Assembly: GCA_946480995.1 (NCBI GenBank)
Contig: CAMLMF010000085.1
Location: 1 to 8,608, forward strand
From: an uncultured Bdellovibrio sp.
GTDB taxonomy: Bacteria; Bdellovibrionota; Bdellovibrionia; Bdellovibrionales; Bdellovibrionaceae
Direction: 5' to 3'
Length of the DNA stretch: 8,608 nt
In this document: one piece after another, positions 1 to 5,635 of the stretch
Numbering within the stretch: position 1 is the first letter of the stretch
How the letters are laid out: every line of letters starts with the position of its first letter
Position numbers and translations under genes: made by a program
The notes under the pieces: model-generated
Database searches by the model: none
What the model was told of the DNA's origin: nothing
What the model saw: only the letters and a program-made list of their open reading frames with translations

Positions 1-326
1 GCCACTCTTTAGGCGTGAACGGTTTTGTGCTAACCAACACCACCTTATCGCGTCCACCGGGCTGTCACTTCCCGGCGGAAGGGGGACTTTCCGGAGCACC
101 CTTAAAGCATTTATCGCAGCGCGCACTTGAAGTTGCTGTACAAAGCTTAGGCAAAAAGCGCGAAGGACTGCTTTTAGTCAGCGCTGGCGGAGTCATGTCA
201 CCAGAAGATGCCTTTCAAAGATTGCAAATGGGCGCAGATCTTGTTCAAATTTACTCTGCTCTGATTTTTCATGGACCTCAGTTTTTCCATGATGCGGCAA
301 GAAGGTACAATGACGGAAACAGCTGA
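1..326 (+). CDS. pyrD: Dihydroorotate dehydrogenase (quinone), class 2, C-terminal part
   Basis: This is the 3' end of a gene cut by the window edge; the first complete codon is at position 3. About 107 C-terminal residues are visible. Class 2 PyrD oxidises dihydroorotate to orotate in pyrimidine synthesis, passing electrons through FMN to membrane quinone. The family hallmarks are seen in order: the NTTLSR stretch near the start, GGLSGAPL (FMN and active-site region), SAGGVMSPEDA (phosphate-binding strand-loop) and GADLVQIYSALIFHGP close to the C terminus. The usual VGGI is SAGGV here, a mild variant. The reading frame ends with TGA at 324-326, 17 nt inside the following mutT gene, which suggests co-transcription and translational coupling. 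The N-terminal membrane-associating part lies outside the window, so class 2 is inferred from the C-terminal pattern. Confidence 0.9.
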   Translation, partial: HSLGVNGFVLTNTTLSRPPGCHFPAEGGLSGAPLKHLSQRALEVAVQSLGKKREGLLLVSAGGVMSPEDAFQRLQMGADLVQIYSALIFHGPQFFHDAARRYNDGNS

Positions 327-771
327 CGCAGCATCAAAGGCTAAAAAATCCAGAATCCGCAAGGGTCATTGGATACCTGTGGTCGCGGGCTTTTTGCGCA
401 AAGACGGCAAGATTCTTGTCGGTCAACGTCCTGAAAACAATTCGTTGCCAGGTCAATGGGAATTTCCCGGTGGCAAAATCGAATTAGGCGAAACTCCGGA
501 AGAAGCTTTAGCTCGCGAACTGGATGAAGAGTTAGGCATTCAGGCCGAAGTAGGCGAACTGAAATTAGCCTGCACTCATTCTTATGGTGATGTCGGCATT
601 CTGATTTTATTTTATGAAATTCTTTATTGGAAAGGTGAACCCCGCGCCAAGCATCACATGATGTTGGAATGGATTCACCCGGAAGAGCTGAAACACAGAA
701 ATATTCCTGAAGCCAATCGCAAAATCTTAAATCGCATCTATAAAGCCTTGGGACTTGAATGGCCAAAATAA
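310..771 (+). CDS. mutT: MutT-type Nudix hydrolase (probable 8-oxo-dGTP diphosphatase)
   Basis: The 153-residue Nudix protein probably hydrolyses 8-oxo-dGTP to the monophosphate, cleaning the nucleotide pool. Seen: a complete 23-residue Nudix box (GX5EX7REUXEEXGU) at residues 55-77, with G55, E61, R69-E70, E73-E74 and G76 all present. LPGQWEFPGGK before it is close to the LEFPGGK context of E. coli MutT. Near the C terminus, IPEAN (132-136) lines up with PPAN of E. coli MutT, whose Asn119 reads 8-oxoguanine; this supports MutT over a generic Nudix enzyme. The basic N-terminal tail (about 20 residues) is longer than in E. coli. ATG 310 is preferred because AAGAAGG lies at 299-305; an in-frame ATG at 271 would overlap pyrD by 56 nt. 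The gene overlaps pyrD by 17 nt and the next gene by 13 nt. Substrate is inferred from homology. Confidence 0.88.
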   Translation: MTETADAASKAKKSRIRKGHWIPVVAGFLRKDGKILVGQRPENNSLPGQWEFPGGKIELGETPEEALARELDEELGIQAEVGELKLACTHSYGDVGILILFYEILYWKGEPRAKHHMMLEWIHPEELKHRNIPEANRKILNRIYKALGLEWPK

Positions 772-1871
772 TTCTGGTCAGTACAAAATTGAACGCCACT
801 TCTTGGCAGCTGGCCAAAGCACTGAAATCCCAGCAACATGAAGTCGTTCTGCTGACCAGTTATGGTGAGGTTCCCGCAGAAGATACCAACGGCATCGAGC
901 TGATGAGTTATTTTAAAACGTGGAGTCTTCTAGAAGGCTTGCGTATTATTCCCGGCCTTTTTGGTTTGCAGCCGCAGATTCTGCACGTCTTGCTTGAAGA
1001 AGATAAAATGAATTTAGCCCAGATGGTGCTTTCAACTTTTGCGAAATCCCATCCGACCTGCGTGCTAACGACCTCCCTTTTGGATATTCGCAGAGGCCTC
1101 ACTCGCAGAAATCCCGTGCGCTATTTGATCGAGGAAAGTGACATCATCACCTGCCCAACCGTAGAAGCTTTGGGACAATTGCGTGGCTTGGATGTGCGAT
1201 CAATGCGCCAAGGTCGCGGCATTTTACCACCGGTTTTGGGGTTGAAATCTGAGTCCACAGACACTGAGGTCGCAGACAGCAACGAAGAGTTGTTACAACA
1301 TTTGGCCGAAACACCGTATGTGGTCGTGCCTTTTCAAGAACCCCATTTTGATCCCGAAGACAGCGCCTTTATTCGCATTCGTGCGATCGCGCAAAAATAC
1401 AAAGTCGTCTTGTGGGGTTCTTATTCGCACTGGTCCCTCCGTGACCGCAAAAAATTTGCGGCCTGGATGAAGGCTTTTCAATGCGAACAGCATTGGACCG
1501 TCACGGGAAATATTTCAGTCATGCTAGGGCAAAAAATCCTAGAAAAAAGTACGGCTTTTTTCTTGGCGGGGCAGAATTTTAATCCTGTCGAGATCACTGA
1601 ATACTATATGAAGGCTATTCACAGCCACTGCGTTTTGGTACTGGACTCAAAACAATCCAGCGTCCATTCCGACTTGTGGAAAAATGCCGTCAATTGCTGG
1701 ATCCTTGATTACGAACAACTGCAAAAAGACCTGGTCAAACTTCTAGCTAAACCGAATTTGAACCTGCCAGAAAGTATTTCTGCACAACTTTCCCAGGACC
1801 GCCATTTAATCGATTCCTCTTTGAACGAACTCAATCGTCTGTACAACAAGGCTTTAAATCATTTAAGATAA
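759..1871 (+). CDS. Glycosyltransferase-like (GT-B fold) protein, probably divergent
   Basis: This 370-residue protein is not confidently recognised. It begins with a beta strand and a helix typical of the GT-B N-terminal Rossmann domain (MAKIILVSTK, then QLAKALKSQQHEVVLLTS). A second Rossmann-like half begins near TPYVVVPFQEP (185-195). The segment from FNPVEITEYYMKAIHSH to VLVLDS (about 274-297) resembles the GT4 donor-site region, where the family usually has a Glu before AMA-x-G-x-P-V. Here the aligned residue appears to be Lys285, so the canonical EX7E motif is not intact. There is no signal peptide or membrane segment, so it is presumably cytoplasmic. ATG 759 lies inside the mutT 3' end (13-nt overlap), and the next gene, a clearer GT4 enzyme, begins 4 nt after the stop. 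It may be a partner or regulatory subunit of that enzyme, or an active enzyme of unknown specificity; the assignment rests on fold-like patterns and context only. Confidence 0.6.
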   Translation: MAKIILVSTKLNATSWQLAKALKSQQHEVVLLTSYGEVPAEDTNGIELMSYFKTWSLLEGLRIIPGLFGLQPQILHVLLEEDKMNLAQMVLSTFAKSHPTCVLTTSLLDIRRGLTRRNPVRYLIEESDIITCPTVEALGQLRGLDVRSMRQGRGILPPVLGLKSESTDTEVADSNEELLQHLAETPYVVVPFQEPHFDPEDSAFIRIRAIAQKYKVVLWGSYSHWSLRDRKKFAAWMKAFQCEQHWTVTGNISVMLGQKILEKSTAFFLAGQNFNPVEITEYYMKAIHSHCVLVLDSKQSSVHSDLWKNAVNCWILDYEQLQKDLVKLLAKPNLNLPESISAQLSQDRHLIDSSLNELNRLYNKALNHLR

Positions 1872-1875
1872 AGCT

Positions 1876-3135
1876 GTGTTAAAGAAAAACCGCCTGCCAC
1901 AAACTTTAAATATTTGTCTGACATCGCATCGCTTTCCGATTTTAAGTCGTGCGACGGACCATGGTTTTTTATGGCCTATCGCCCGCGGCTTAGCCAAAGA
2001 AGGACATAAGGTCACCGTACTGGCAGCTTCCTCACCATTAAAAAAACCCGAAGTGGTGCGCGATGGAGTTCGCGTTTTCTTTTTACACGAAGGTGCCAAA
2101 AATCTTTCGCATTTAAGTTTTCAAATAGCCGTGCGCCAACGCTTCATGCAACTGCACAAAGAAGAACCGTTTCATATTGTTCACAGCATTGATAAATCCG
2201 GCTATCGCATTGGTTCGCGCAAAAAAGATTTAAAAGTCGCCGTCGCTTACGACGTCGAAGCCACACAGATGTCGCAGCTATTTGCGATTCAAGCGATGAA
2301 ACAAGAAACCTTGGGCAGTATGCTCAGCACAGGGATTGCGACAGCTTATAAGTTTTTAACGACTTATTACGGTGGGGATCGCCAGCTGCTTTCAACTGCG
2401 GATGGTCTTTTTGTCACAAATCCGCAGCAAAGAATTATTCTTGAGCGCTATTATCTTTATCCGGACTATCACACCTATACTGTTCCCTATGGCATTGAGC
2501 TGGGTGACTTAACGCCTAAAGAAAAGTCACTTGAGCTGCGCAAAAAATTAGGCATTCCCGAAAATGCCCACGTCGCTTCGACAATCACTGACATGACGGA
2601 TGTGCAGGAGATTTTACCGCTACTGCGCGCCTTTGAAAAAGTAGCGATCAAAAAACCGAACAGTTACTTGATCGTGGTCGGTAACGGACCAAAATTTAAA
2701 GACATTGAATATCATGTTCTGAACCTGGCTTTAGGCAACCGCGTGATTATGACCGGCGCTATCCCGGCTGGTGAAATCGATGATTATATCGTTTTAGGCG
2801 ATGTCTTCGTAAATATGGGTTCACGCTCCACCGGCTTTGAGCCTTCGACTTTAGAGGCGATGGCGCAAAAGAAGGTGGTTTTGGGTTCAGAAGTTTCGCC
2901 GATTGCCAACATTATCGAAGACGGCCGCGATGGGTTCTTATTAAGACCTGCCGACGTGGAATCGATGAGCAATCTTTTGGTCGAAATCTTTTCGGGCACG
3001 ATGCCTGCGGACGAAATCGGCGAAAGAGCCCGCCAAAAGGTCGTTGACCTGTTCGATACGCCCAAAATGGTCCAGGCAACCCTTGATGCCTACCGTAAAA
3101 TCCTCCTGAATACCGGAATGTATAAGAAGCAATGA
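1876..3135 (+). CDS. GT4-like glycosyltransferase (GT-B fold)
   Basis: The 419-residue protein has the layout of a GT4-type retaining glycosyltransferase, which transfers a sugar from a nucleotide-sugar donor to a glycan or lipid acceptor on the cytoplasmic side. N-terminal domain: ICLTSHRFPI followed by FLWPIARGLAKEGHKVTVLA (31-50), the classic acceptor-domain helix and strand. Hinge: TVPYGIELGDL (202-212). C-terminal domain: SYLIVVGNGP (263-272), RVIMTGAIP (289-297) and TGFEPSTLEAMAQKKVV (319-335), then IIEDGRDGFLLRPAD (346-360). Of the usual EX7E pair the second Glu is kept (E327), but position -8 is Thr319; a Glu sits nearby at 322. The start is GTG at 1876, because an in-frame stop lies at 1864-1866 and no ATG occurs before residue 91; no strong Shine-Dalgarno is visible, suggesting coupling to the gene 4 nt upstream. 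Donor and acceptor cannot be told from sequence. Confidence 0.82.
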   Translation: MLKKNRLPQTLNICLTSHRFPILSRATDHGFLWPIARGLAKEGHKVTVLAASSPLKKPEVVRDGVRVFFLHEGAKNLSHLSFQIAVRQRFMQLHKEEPFHIVHSIDKSGYRIGSRKKDLKVAVAYDVEATQMSQLFAIQAMKQETLGSMLSTGIATAYKFLTTYYGGDRQLLSTADGLFVTNPQQRIILERYYLYPDYHTYTVPYGIELGDLTPKEKSLELRKKLGIPENAHVASTITDMTDVQEILPLLRAFEKVAIKKPNSYLIVVGNGPKFKDIEYHVLNLALGNRVIMTGAIPAGEIDDYIVLGDVFVNMGSRSTGFEPSTLEAMAQKKVVLGSEVSPIANIIEDGRDGFLLRPADVESMSNLLVEIFSGTMPADEIGERARQKVVDLFDTPKMVQATLDAYRKILLNTGMYKKQ

Positions 3136-3177
3136 GTTAAATCATTGAAAAGAGATAGTCAGGTCTTTTTTGATCTG

Positions 3178-3183
3178 TATAAT
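3178..3183 (+). promoter_or_regulatory. -10 box of the ihfB promoter
   Basis: A perfect TATAAT lies 53 nt upstream of the ihfB start codon, inside the 101-nt gap after the transferase gene. No good -35 hexamer stands 16-18 nt upstream; the nearest TTGAAA (3145-3150) is 27 nt away, too far. A start site near 3190 is inferred. The gene could be transcribed both from here and by read-through from the upstream operon, since no convincing terminator separates them. Confidence 0.5.
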
Positions 3184-3222
3184 CGAGAGTGTTATCAATA
3201 CTTTAAGCTTATGTGCTTACTG

Positions 3223-3227
3223 AAGGA
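3223..3227 (+). promoter_or_regulatory. Ribosome binding site deciding the ihfB start
   Basis: AAGGA is followed by a 9-nt spacer and ATG 3237. It favours this start over an in-frame GTG at 3213, which has no such site and would add eight residues absent from the HU/IHF family. Confidence 0.65.
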
Positions 3228-3236
3228 CTGGCGAAG

Positions 3237-3524
3237 ATGACAAAAGCGGATTTGATTAATTTGATCTCTGAAAAAGCGGGCATCACTCGCGTAAAAGCTG
3301 AAACAGTGGTGAACACTATTTTCGATTCTATGGTGGAAGCGTTGATGCGCGACGACCGTATCGAAATCCGTGGTTTTGGTTCCTTCGTAAACCGTCAATA
3401 CGGTGCTTACAAAGGCCGCAATCCGCGCACAGGTGAAATCATCAATGTGGATGAAAAGAAATTACCATTCTTTAAAGTCGGAAAAGAACTTAAAGAAGAC
3501 ATCAACAGCGGTCCGAAAAAGTAA
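3237..3524 (+). CDS. ihfB: HU/IHF-family DNA-binding protein, IHF-beta-like
   Basis: The 95-residue protein is a small nucleoid protein that dimerises and bends DNA. It begins MTKADLINLISEKAG, the usual N-terminal helix. The family core RIEIRGFGSF (41-50) is identical to the E. coli IHF-beta stretch, and GRNPRTGE (60-67) is the tip of the DNA-inserting beta arm with the intercalating proline at residue 63. PFFKVGKELKEDI (77-89) forms the C-terminal part. RIEIRGFGSF and the opening MTK favour the IHF-beta branch over HU, but without a tree an HU-like homodimer cannot be excluded; no alpha partner gene is in the window. The gene stands alone between a consensus -10 box and a strong terminator, so it is probably its own unit. 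Confidence 0.9.
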   Translation: MTKADLINLISEKAGITRVKAETVVNTIFDSMVEALMRDDRIEIRGFGSFVNRQYGAYKGRNPRTGEIINVDEKKLPFFKVGKELKEDINSGPKK

Positions 3525-3552
3525 TTTTTCGCTCTTAAAATCTGAAAAAAAC

Positions 3553-3581
3553 AAAACCCACAATTCATCATTGTGGGTTTT
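3553..3581. terminator. Bidirectional intrinsic terminator between convergent genes
   Basis: A perfect 12-bp inverted repeat, AAAACCCACAAT (3553-3564) and ATTGTGGGTTTT (3570-3581), surrounds a 5-nt loop TCATC. On the plus strand the T run continues to 3583 and then TTTT after one A, ending ihfB transcription 29 nt after its stop. On the minus strand the stem is followed by G and seven T (plus-strand A run 3545-3551), so it can equally stop transcripts of the exported-protein gene that ends at 3614. Confidence 0.9.
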
Positions 3582-3613
3582 TTATTTTGGTTCTTAAACG
3601 AACAAAGCGCCGC

Positions 3614-3907
3614 TTATTTTTTACCGATGCAAGCCGTAGCAATTACTGAAAACTCATCGACGTTTTTGCGGAATGTTGTAATGCACTCATAAAAAGACGC
3701 TGTGTAGTTGCCTTTAACTGAAGTCTCAACCGCGAGGTCAGCACCTTCAATCGTCGTGAATTTATAACCACTGATAGTCACGAAATCTTCTTCAACGCCC
3801 AGGTTTTGCAAAACGCTTTCGTTAGTCATGGACCAGATTTCTTTCATTTGACCGGCAAATGAAGGAGCAGAGAAAAGGACGATAGCTGTCATCAAAAGAT
3901 TTTTCAT
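3614..3907 (-). CDS. Small exported protein of unknown function (97 aa)
   Basis: I do not recognise this family. The 97-residue product starts MKNLLMTAIVLFSAPSFA, a short signal peptide with a Lys at residue 2, a hydrophobic core and a likely signal peptidase I cut after SFA (18/19). The mature part is about 79 residues, mixed alpha/beta in character, with two cysteines (C75 and C93) that could form a disulfide in the periplasm. The start at ATG 3907 is chosen because GGAG lies just upstream on the minus strand and it opens the signal peptide; the open frame extends to 4093, but that would run into the end of epmA. It lies 79 nt downstream of epmA, with a possible promoter between them and the bidirectional terminator after it. 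Confidence 0.75.
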   Translation of the reverse strand: MKNLLMTAIVLFSAPSFAGQMKEIWSMTNESVLQNLGVEEDFVTISGYKFTTIEGADLAVETSVKGNYTASFYECITTFRKNVDEFSVIATACIGKK

Positions 3908-3932
3908 AGGAACTCCGTTTTTTGAAGTCTCT

Positions 3933-3960
3933 GTTGTAAGGGAAGACGCCCCAGAATCAA
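3933..3960 (-). promoter_or_regulatory. Possible sigma70-type promoter for the 97-aa exported protein
   Basis: On the minus strand TTGATT (-35, plus 3955-3960) and TACAAC (-10, plus 3933-3938) are separated by 16 nt; each matches four of six consensus bases. The start of transcription would fall near 3926, giving a leader of about 19 nt. It lies in the only gap between epmA and this gene. Prediction by eye, weak. Confidence 0.35.
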
Positions 3961-3986
3961 AGTTAAGATGCGATTTTTTGTGAATT

Positions 3987-5198
3987 TTACCAGGGAAACA
4001 GGCGTAAATCCGAAATCCGAGAGATCCCCGTAAGTGCCATAAAAAGGCGCTCAACCCCCAGGGCAATACCTCCAGAAGGCGGCATCCCCGCATCTAAGCA
4101 TTGGAAGAACTCTTCATCCAGGCGCACGGGTTCTTTTTTAAGCTCCCGTTTTTTGTCCAGATCCTCTTGGGAGCGCAAGCGCTGAACCGCCGGATCATTC
4201 AGTTCGTGGAAGGCATTGGCCAACTCATATCCCTGCCAATAAACCTCGAAACGGTCCCCCCAACCGTCCTCTGTTAAGCGCGCCAAAGCGGCCTGATACG
4301 GAGGATACTTTTCGACAAAAATCATCTCGTCTGGATTTAACTGGCTTTCGATTTTTTCCATAAAAATCAGGAAGAAAAAGTCATCAATGCTTTCCGCACT
4401 GTGCACATCGACGTTCAGCTTTTCTGCCAAGGCTTTTAACTCGGCCTTCGTGGTCTGTGGAGTCAAAGAAAAGTCGCAATGGATTTTAAAAAGCTCTGCC
4501 ACACTATAAGATTTTACGATCTTAGGCGCAGAAACCTGCAAATGCTGCGCTAAATTTTGCACCAAATTAACGACATCTTTTTTGATCGAACTTAAGTTGT
4601 CATAGGCGCGATACCATTCAAGCATCGTAAATTCGGGCTGATGTCGTTCGGTGATTTCGCCATTGCGATAACACGGGGCTATTTCAAAAATTTTATCCGC
4701 GCCTAAGGCTAAAGCTTTTTTTAAGTGCAGCTCGGGACTGGTCGGCAGATAGAGCTTTTCAAGACGCGAACCGACTTTTAATTCGGTCGCAAAAACATCC
4801 AAGCTGGGCTCCGTCCCCGGGCACGGCACCAAAGAGGGAGTCTTAATTTCTAAAAAATCATGGCTTAAGAAAAAATCGCGCAGGCCTTGCACAAAGTGAT
4901 TCCACTTCGTCAAAACTTCGGGCGCCAAGGTTCTGCGTGGCAAAGGAGCTTTTTGCGGAGCTAAAAGTAAGATTTCCTCAGGAGATACGACGGCCACCAC
5001 ATCACCTTCCAGCAGAAATTCTGAATAAGGTGGCGCTTTTGCAAAGTGAACTTTATGGTTTTTTTGATCGCGTTGAAGCGTTAATTTTAAAGCCCCAGAA
5101 TCATGTTCAATGGCAAAAATTCTGCCAGCCACCTGAGTTTTTTCAGGCATGGCAGGATAGGCTTTCCAAATGTGCGTTAAATAGTCATTTCTGTTCAA
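3987..5198 (-). CDS. epmA: EF-P--(R)-beta-lysine ligase EpmA (GenX/PoxA/YjeA), N-terminally extended
   Basis: EpmA is a class II lysyl-tRNA synthetase paralogue that activates (R)-beta-lysine with ATP and joins it to a conserved Lys of elongation factor P, helping ribosomes through polyproline stretches. Seen in this 403-residue protein: motif 1 region FLEIKTPSLVP (115-125), TSPELHLKKALA (153-164), motif 2 with R178 and E181 followed by HQPEFTMLEWY (186-196), ELANAFHELND (325-335) and motif 3 GIALGVERLFM (377-387). Ala379 matches the Ala that sets EpmA apart from LysRS, which has Gly there. E. coli EpmA has 325 residues; the difference is mostly an N-terminal segment of about 90 residues (VAGRIFAIE onward) that looks like a small OB-fold. 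The start is TTG 5198, 12 nt after the upstream stop; ATG 5150 is the alternative and has no clear Shine-Dalgarno. Neither efp nor epmB is in the window. Confidence 0.9.
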   Translation of the reverse strand: MNRNDYLTHIWKAYPAMPEKTQVAGRIFAIEHDSGALKLTLQRDQKNHKVHFAKAPPYSEFLLEGDVVAVVSPEEILLLAPQKAPLPRRTLAPEVLTKWNHFVQGLRDFFLSHDFLEIKTPSLVPCPGTEPSLDVFATELKVGSRLEKLYLPTSPELHLKKALALGADKIFEIAPCYRNGEITERHQPEFTMLEWYRAYDNLSSIKKDVVNLVQNLAQHLQVSAPKIVKSYSVAELFKIHCDFSLTPQTTKAELKALAEKLNVDVHSAESIDDFFFLIFMEKIESQLNPDEMIFVEKYPPYQAALARLTEDGWGDRFEVYWQGYELANAFHELNDPAVQRLRSQEDLDKKRELKKEPVRLDEEFFQCLDAGMPPSGGIALGVERLFMALTGISRISDLRLFPW

Positions 5199-5210
5199 AG
5201 CCCTGCCACT

Positions 5211-5450
5211 TTAGCGGCAAAGGCCCTCAGAGCGCAAGTCTTCTAACTGGGCAAGAATAGACTCCATGTCATTCGCACCTGCCAAAATGTCTTCGTTCAC
5301 CACGATCCGGTGTTTAACCCAAGCGCCGTTGAAGATGCCTTCACTCGCCATAGAACACGGGGATACGCTCGAAGACGCTGCCTGAGCGGCTCCTACGTGA
5401 GTTAGAGTTGCGAAGATCGCAGTTGCTAAAAGTGCTGAAAATACTCTCAT
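5211..5450 (-). CDS. Small exported protein of unknown function (79 aa)
   Basis: Not recognised. The product begins MRVFSALLATAIFATL and has a signal peptide probably cut after AAQA (24/25), leaving a mature chain of about 55 residues. That chain carries two cysteines near its ends (C32 and C78), which could make a disulfide, and an acidic, probably helical C-terminal half (MESILAQLEDLRSEG). ATG 5450 is preferred over an upstream start at 5504 because a full AAGGAGG sits four bases before it and the signal peptide begins there. The stop lies 12 nt before the TTG start of epmA, in the same frame, so the two genes are probably one transcript with this well-translated gene in front. Confidence 0.75.
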   Translation of the reverse strand: MRVFSALLATAIFATLTHVGAAQAASSSVSPCSMASEGIFNGAWVKHRIVVNEDILAGANDMESILAQLEDLRSEGLCR

Positions 5451-5635
5451 AGGGCCTCCTTTTTTCGGCCTTTGGGTCCTTATGACACCAGCCGTTTGTT
5501 GCAATTCTTATAAAGCAAAGGCCTTGCCAAGATTTTTTAGGAATTTTTGTCACTGGTAAGGGTGAATACGGGTTGTCTTTTCCGGTGGCTTCCTTTAATT
5601 CACCTATTGGAAAAACTCGAAAAAAAGGACCTGCG
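5451..5635. promoter_or_regulatory. Divergent intergenic region between the epmA unit and tldD
   Basis: These 185 nt separate two gene groups transcribed away from each other and must hold both promoters. A TTATAA (5508-5513) readable on both strands is the best -10-like core, but neither strand has a convincing -35 at proper distance. An inverted repeat, GGCCTTTG (5467-5474) and CAAAGGCC (5516-5523), flanks it. The plus-strand end carries AAGGA (5625-5629), 6 nt before the tldD ATG. Exact promoters cannot be assigned by eye. Confidence 0.45.
5455..5461 (-). promoter_or_regulatory. Strong Shine-Dalgarno of the 79-aa exported protein
   Basis: AAGGAGG on the minus strand, 4 nt before ATG 5450, is a near-complete anti-16S match and the strongest ribosome binding site in the window. 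It decides the start of the gene. Confidence 0.75.

Noticed and set aside
271..309. Upstream in-frame ATG for mutT
   Set aside because: It would extend the overlap with pyrD to 56 nt and lacks a Shine-Dalgarno; ATG 310 has AAGAAGG close by.
341..817. Open frame of 158 codons on the minus strand across mutT
   Set aside because: It is antisense to a gene with a perfect Nudix box, has cysteine- and arginine-rich sequence typical of a shadow frame and no ribosome binding site that convinces.
3148..3170. AAAAGA/TCTTTT hairpin after the second glycosyltransferase as a terminator
   Set aside because: Only six weak A-T-rich pairs with no GC stem; not a credible intrinsic terminator.
3908..4093. N-terminal extension of the 97-aa exported protein
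   Set aside because: The extension would overlap the epmA 3' end and hide the signal peptide that begins at 3907 behind GGAG.
4937..5260. 107-codon plus-strand frame opposite the epmA 5' part
   Set aside because: Antisense to the EpmA N-terminal region and to the stop of the 79-aa gene; no recognisable domain and no ribosome binding site.
5573..5635. Upstream TTG start for tldD
   Set aside because: The 21 added residues have no family counterpart, and AAGGA lies directly before ATG 5636.
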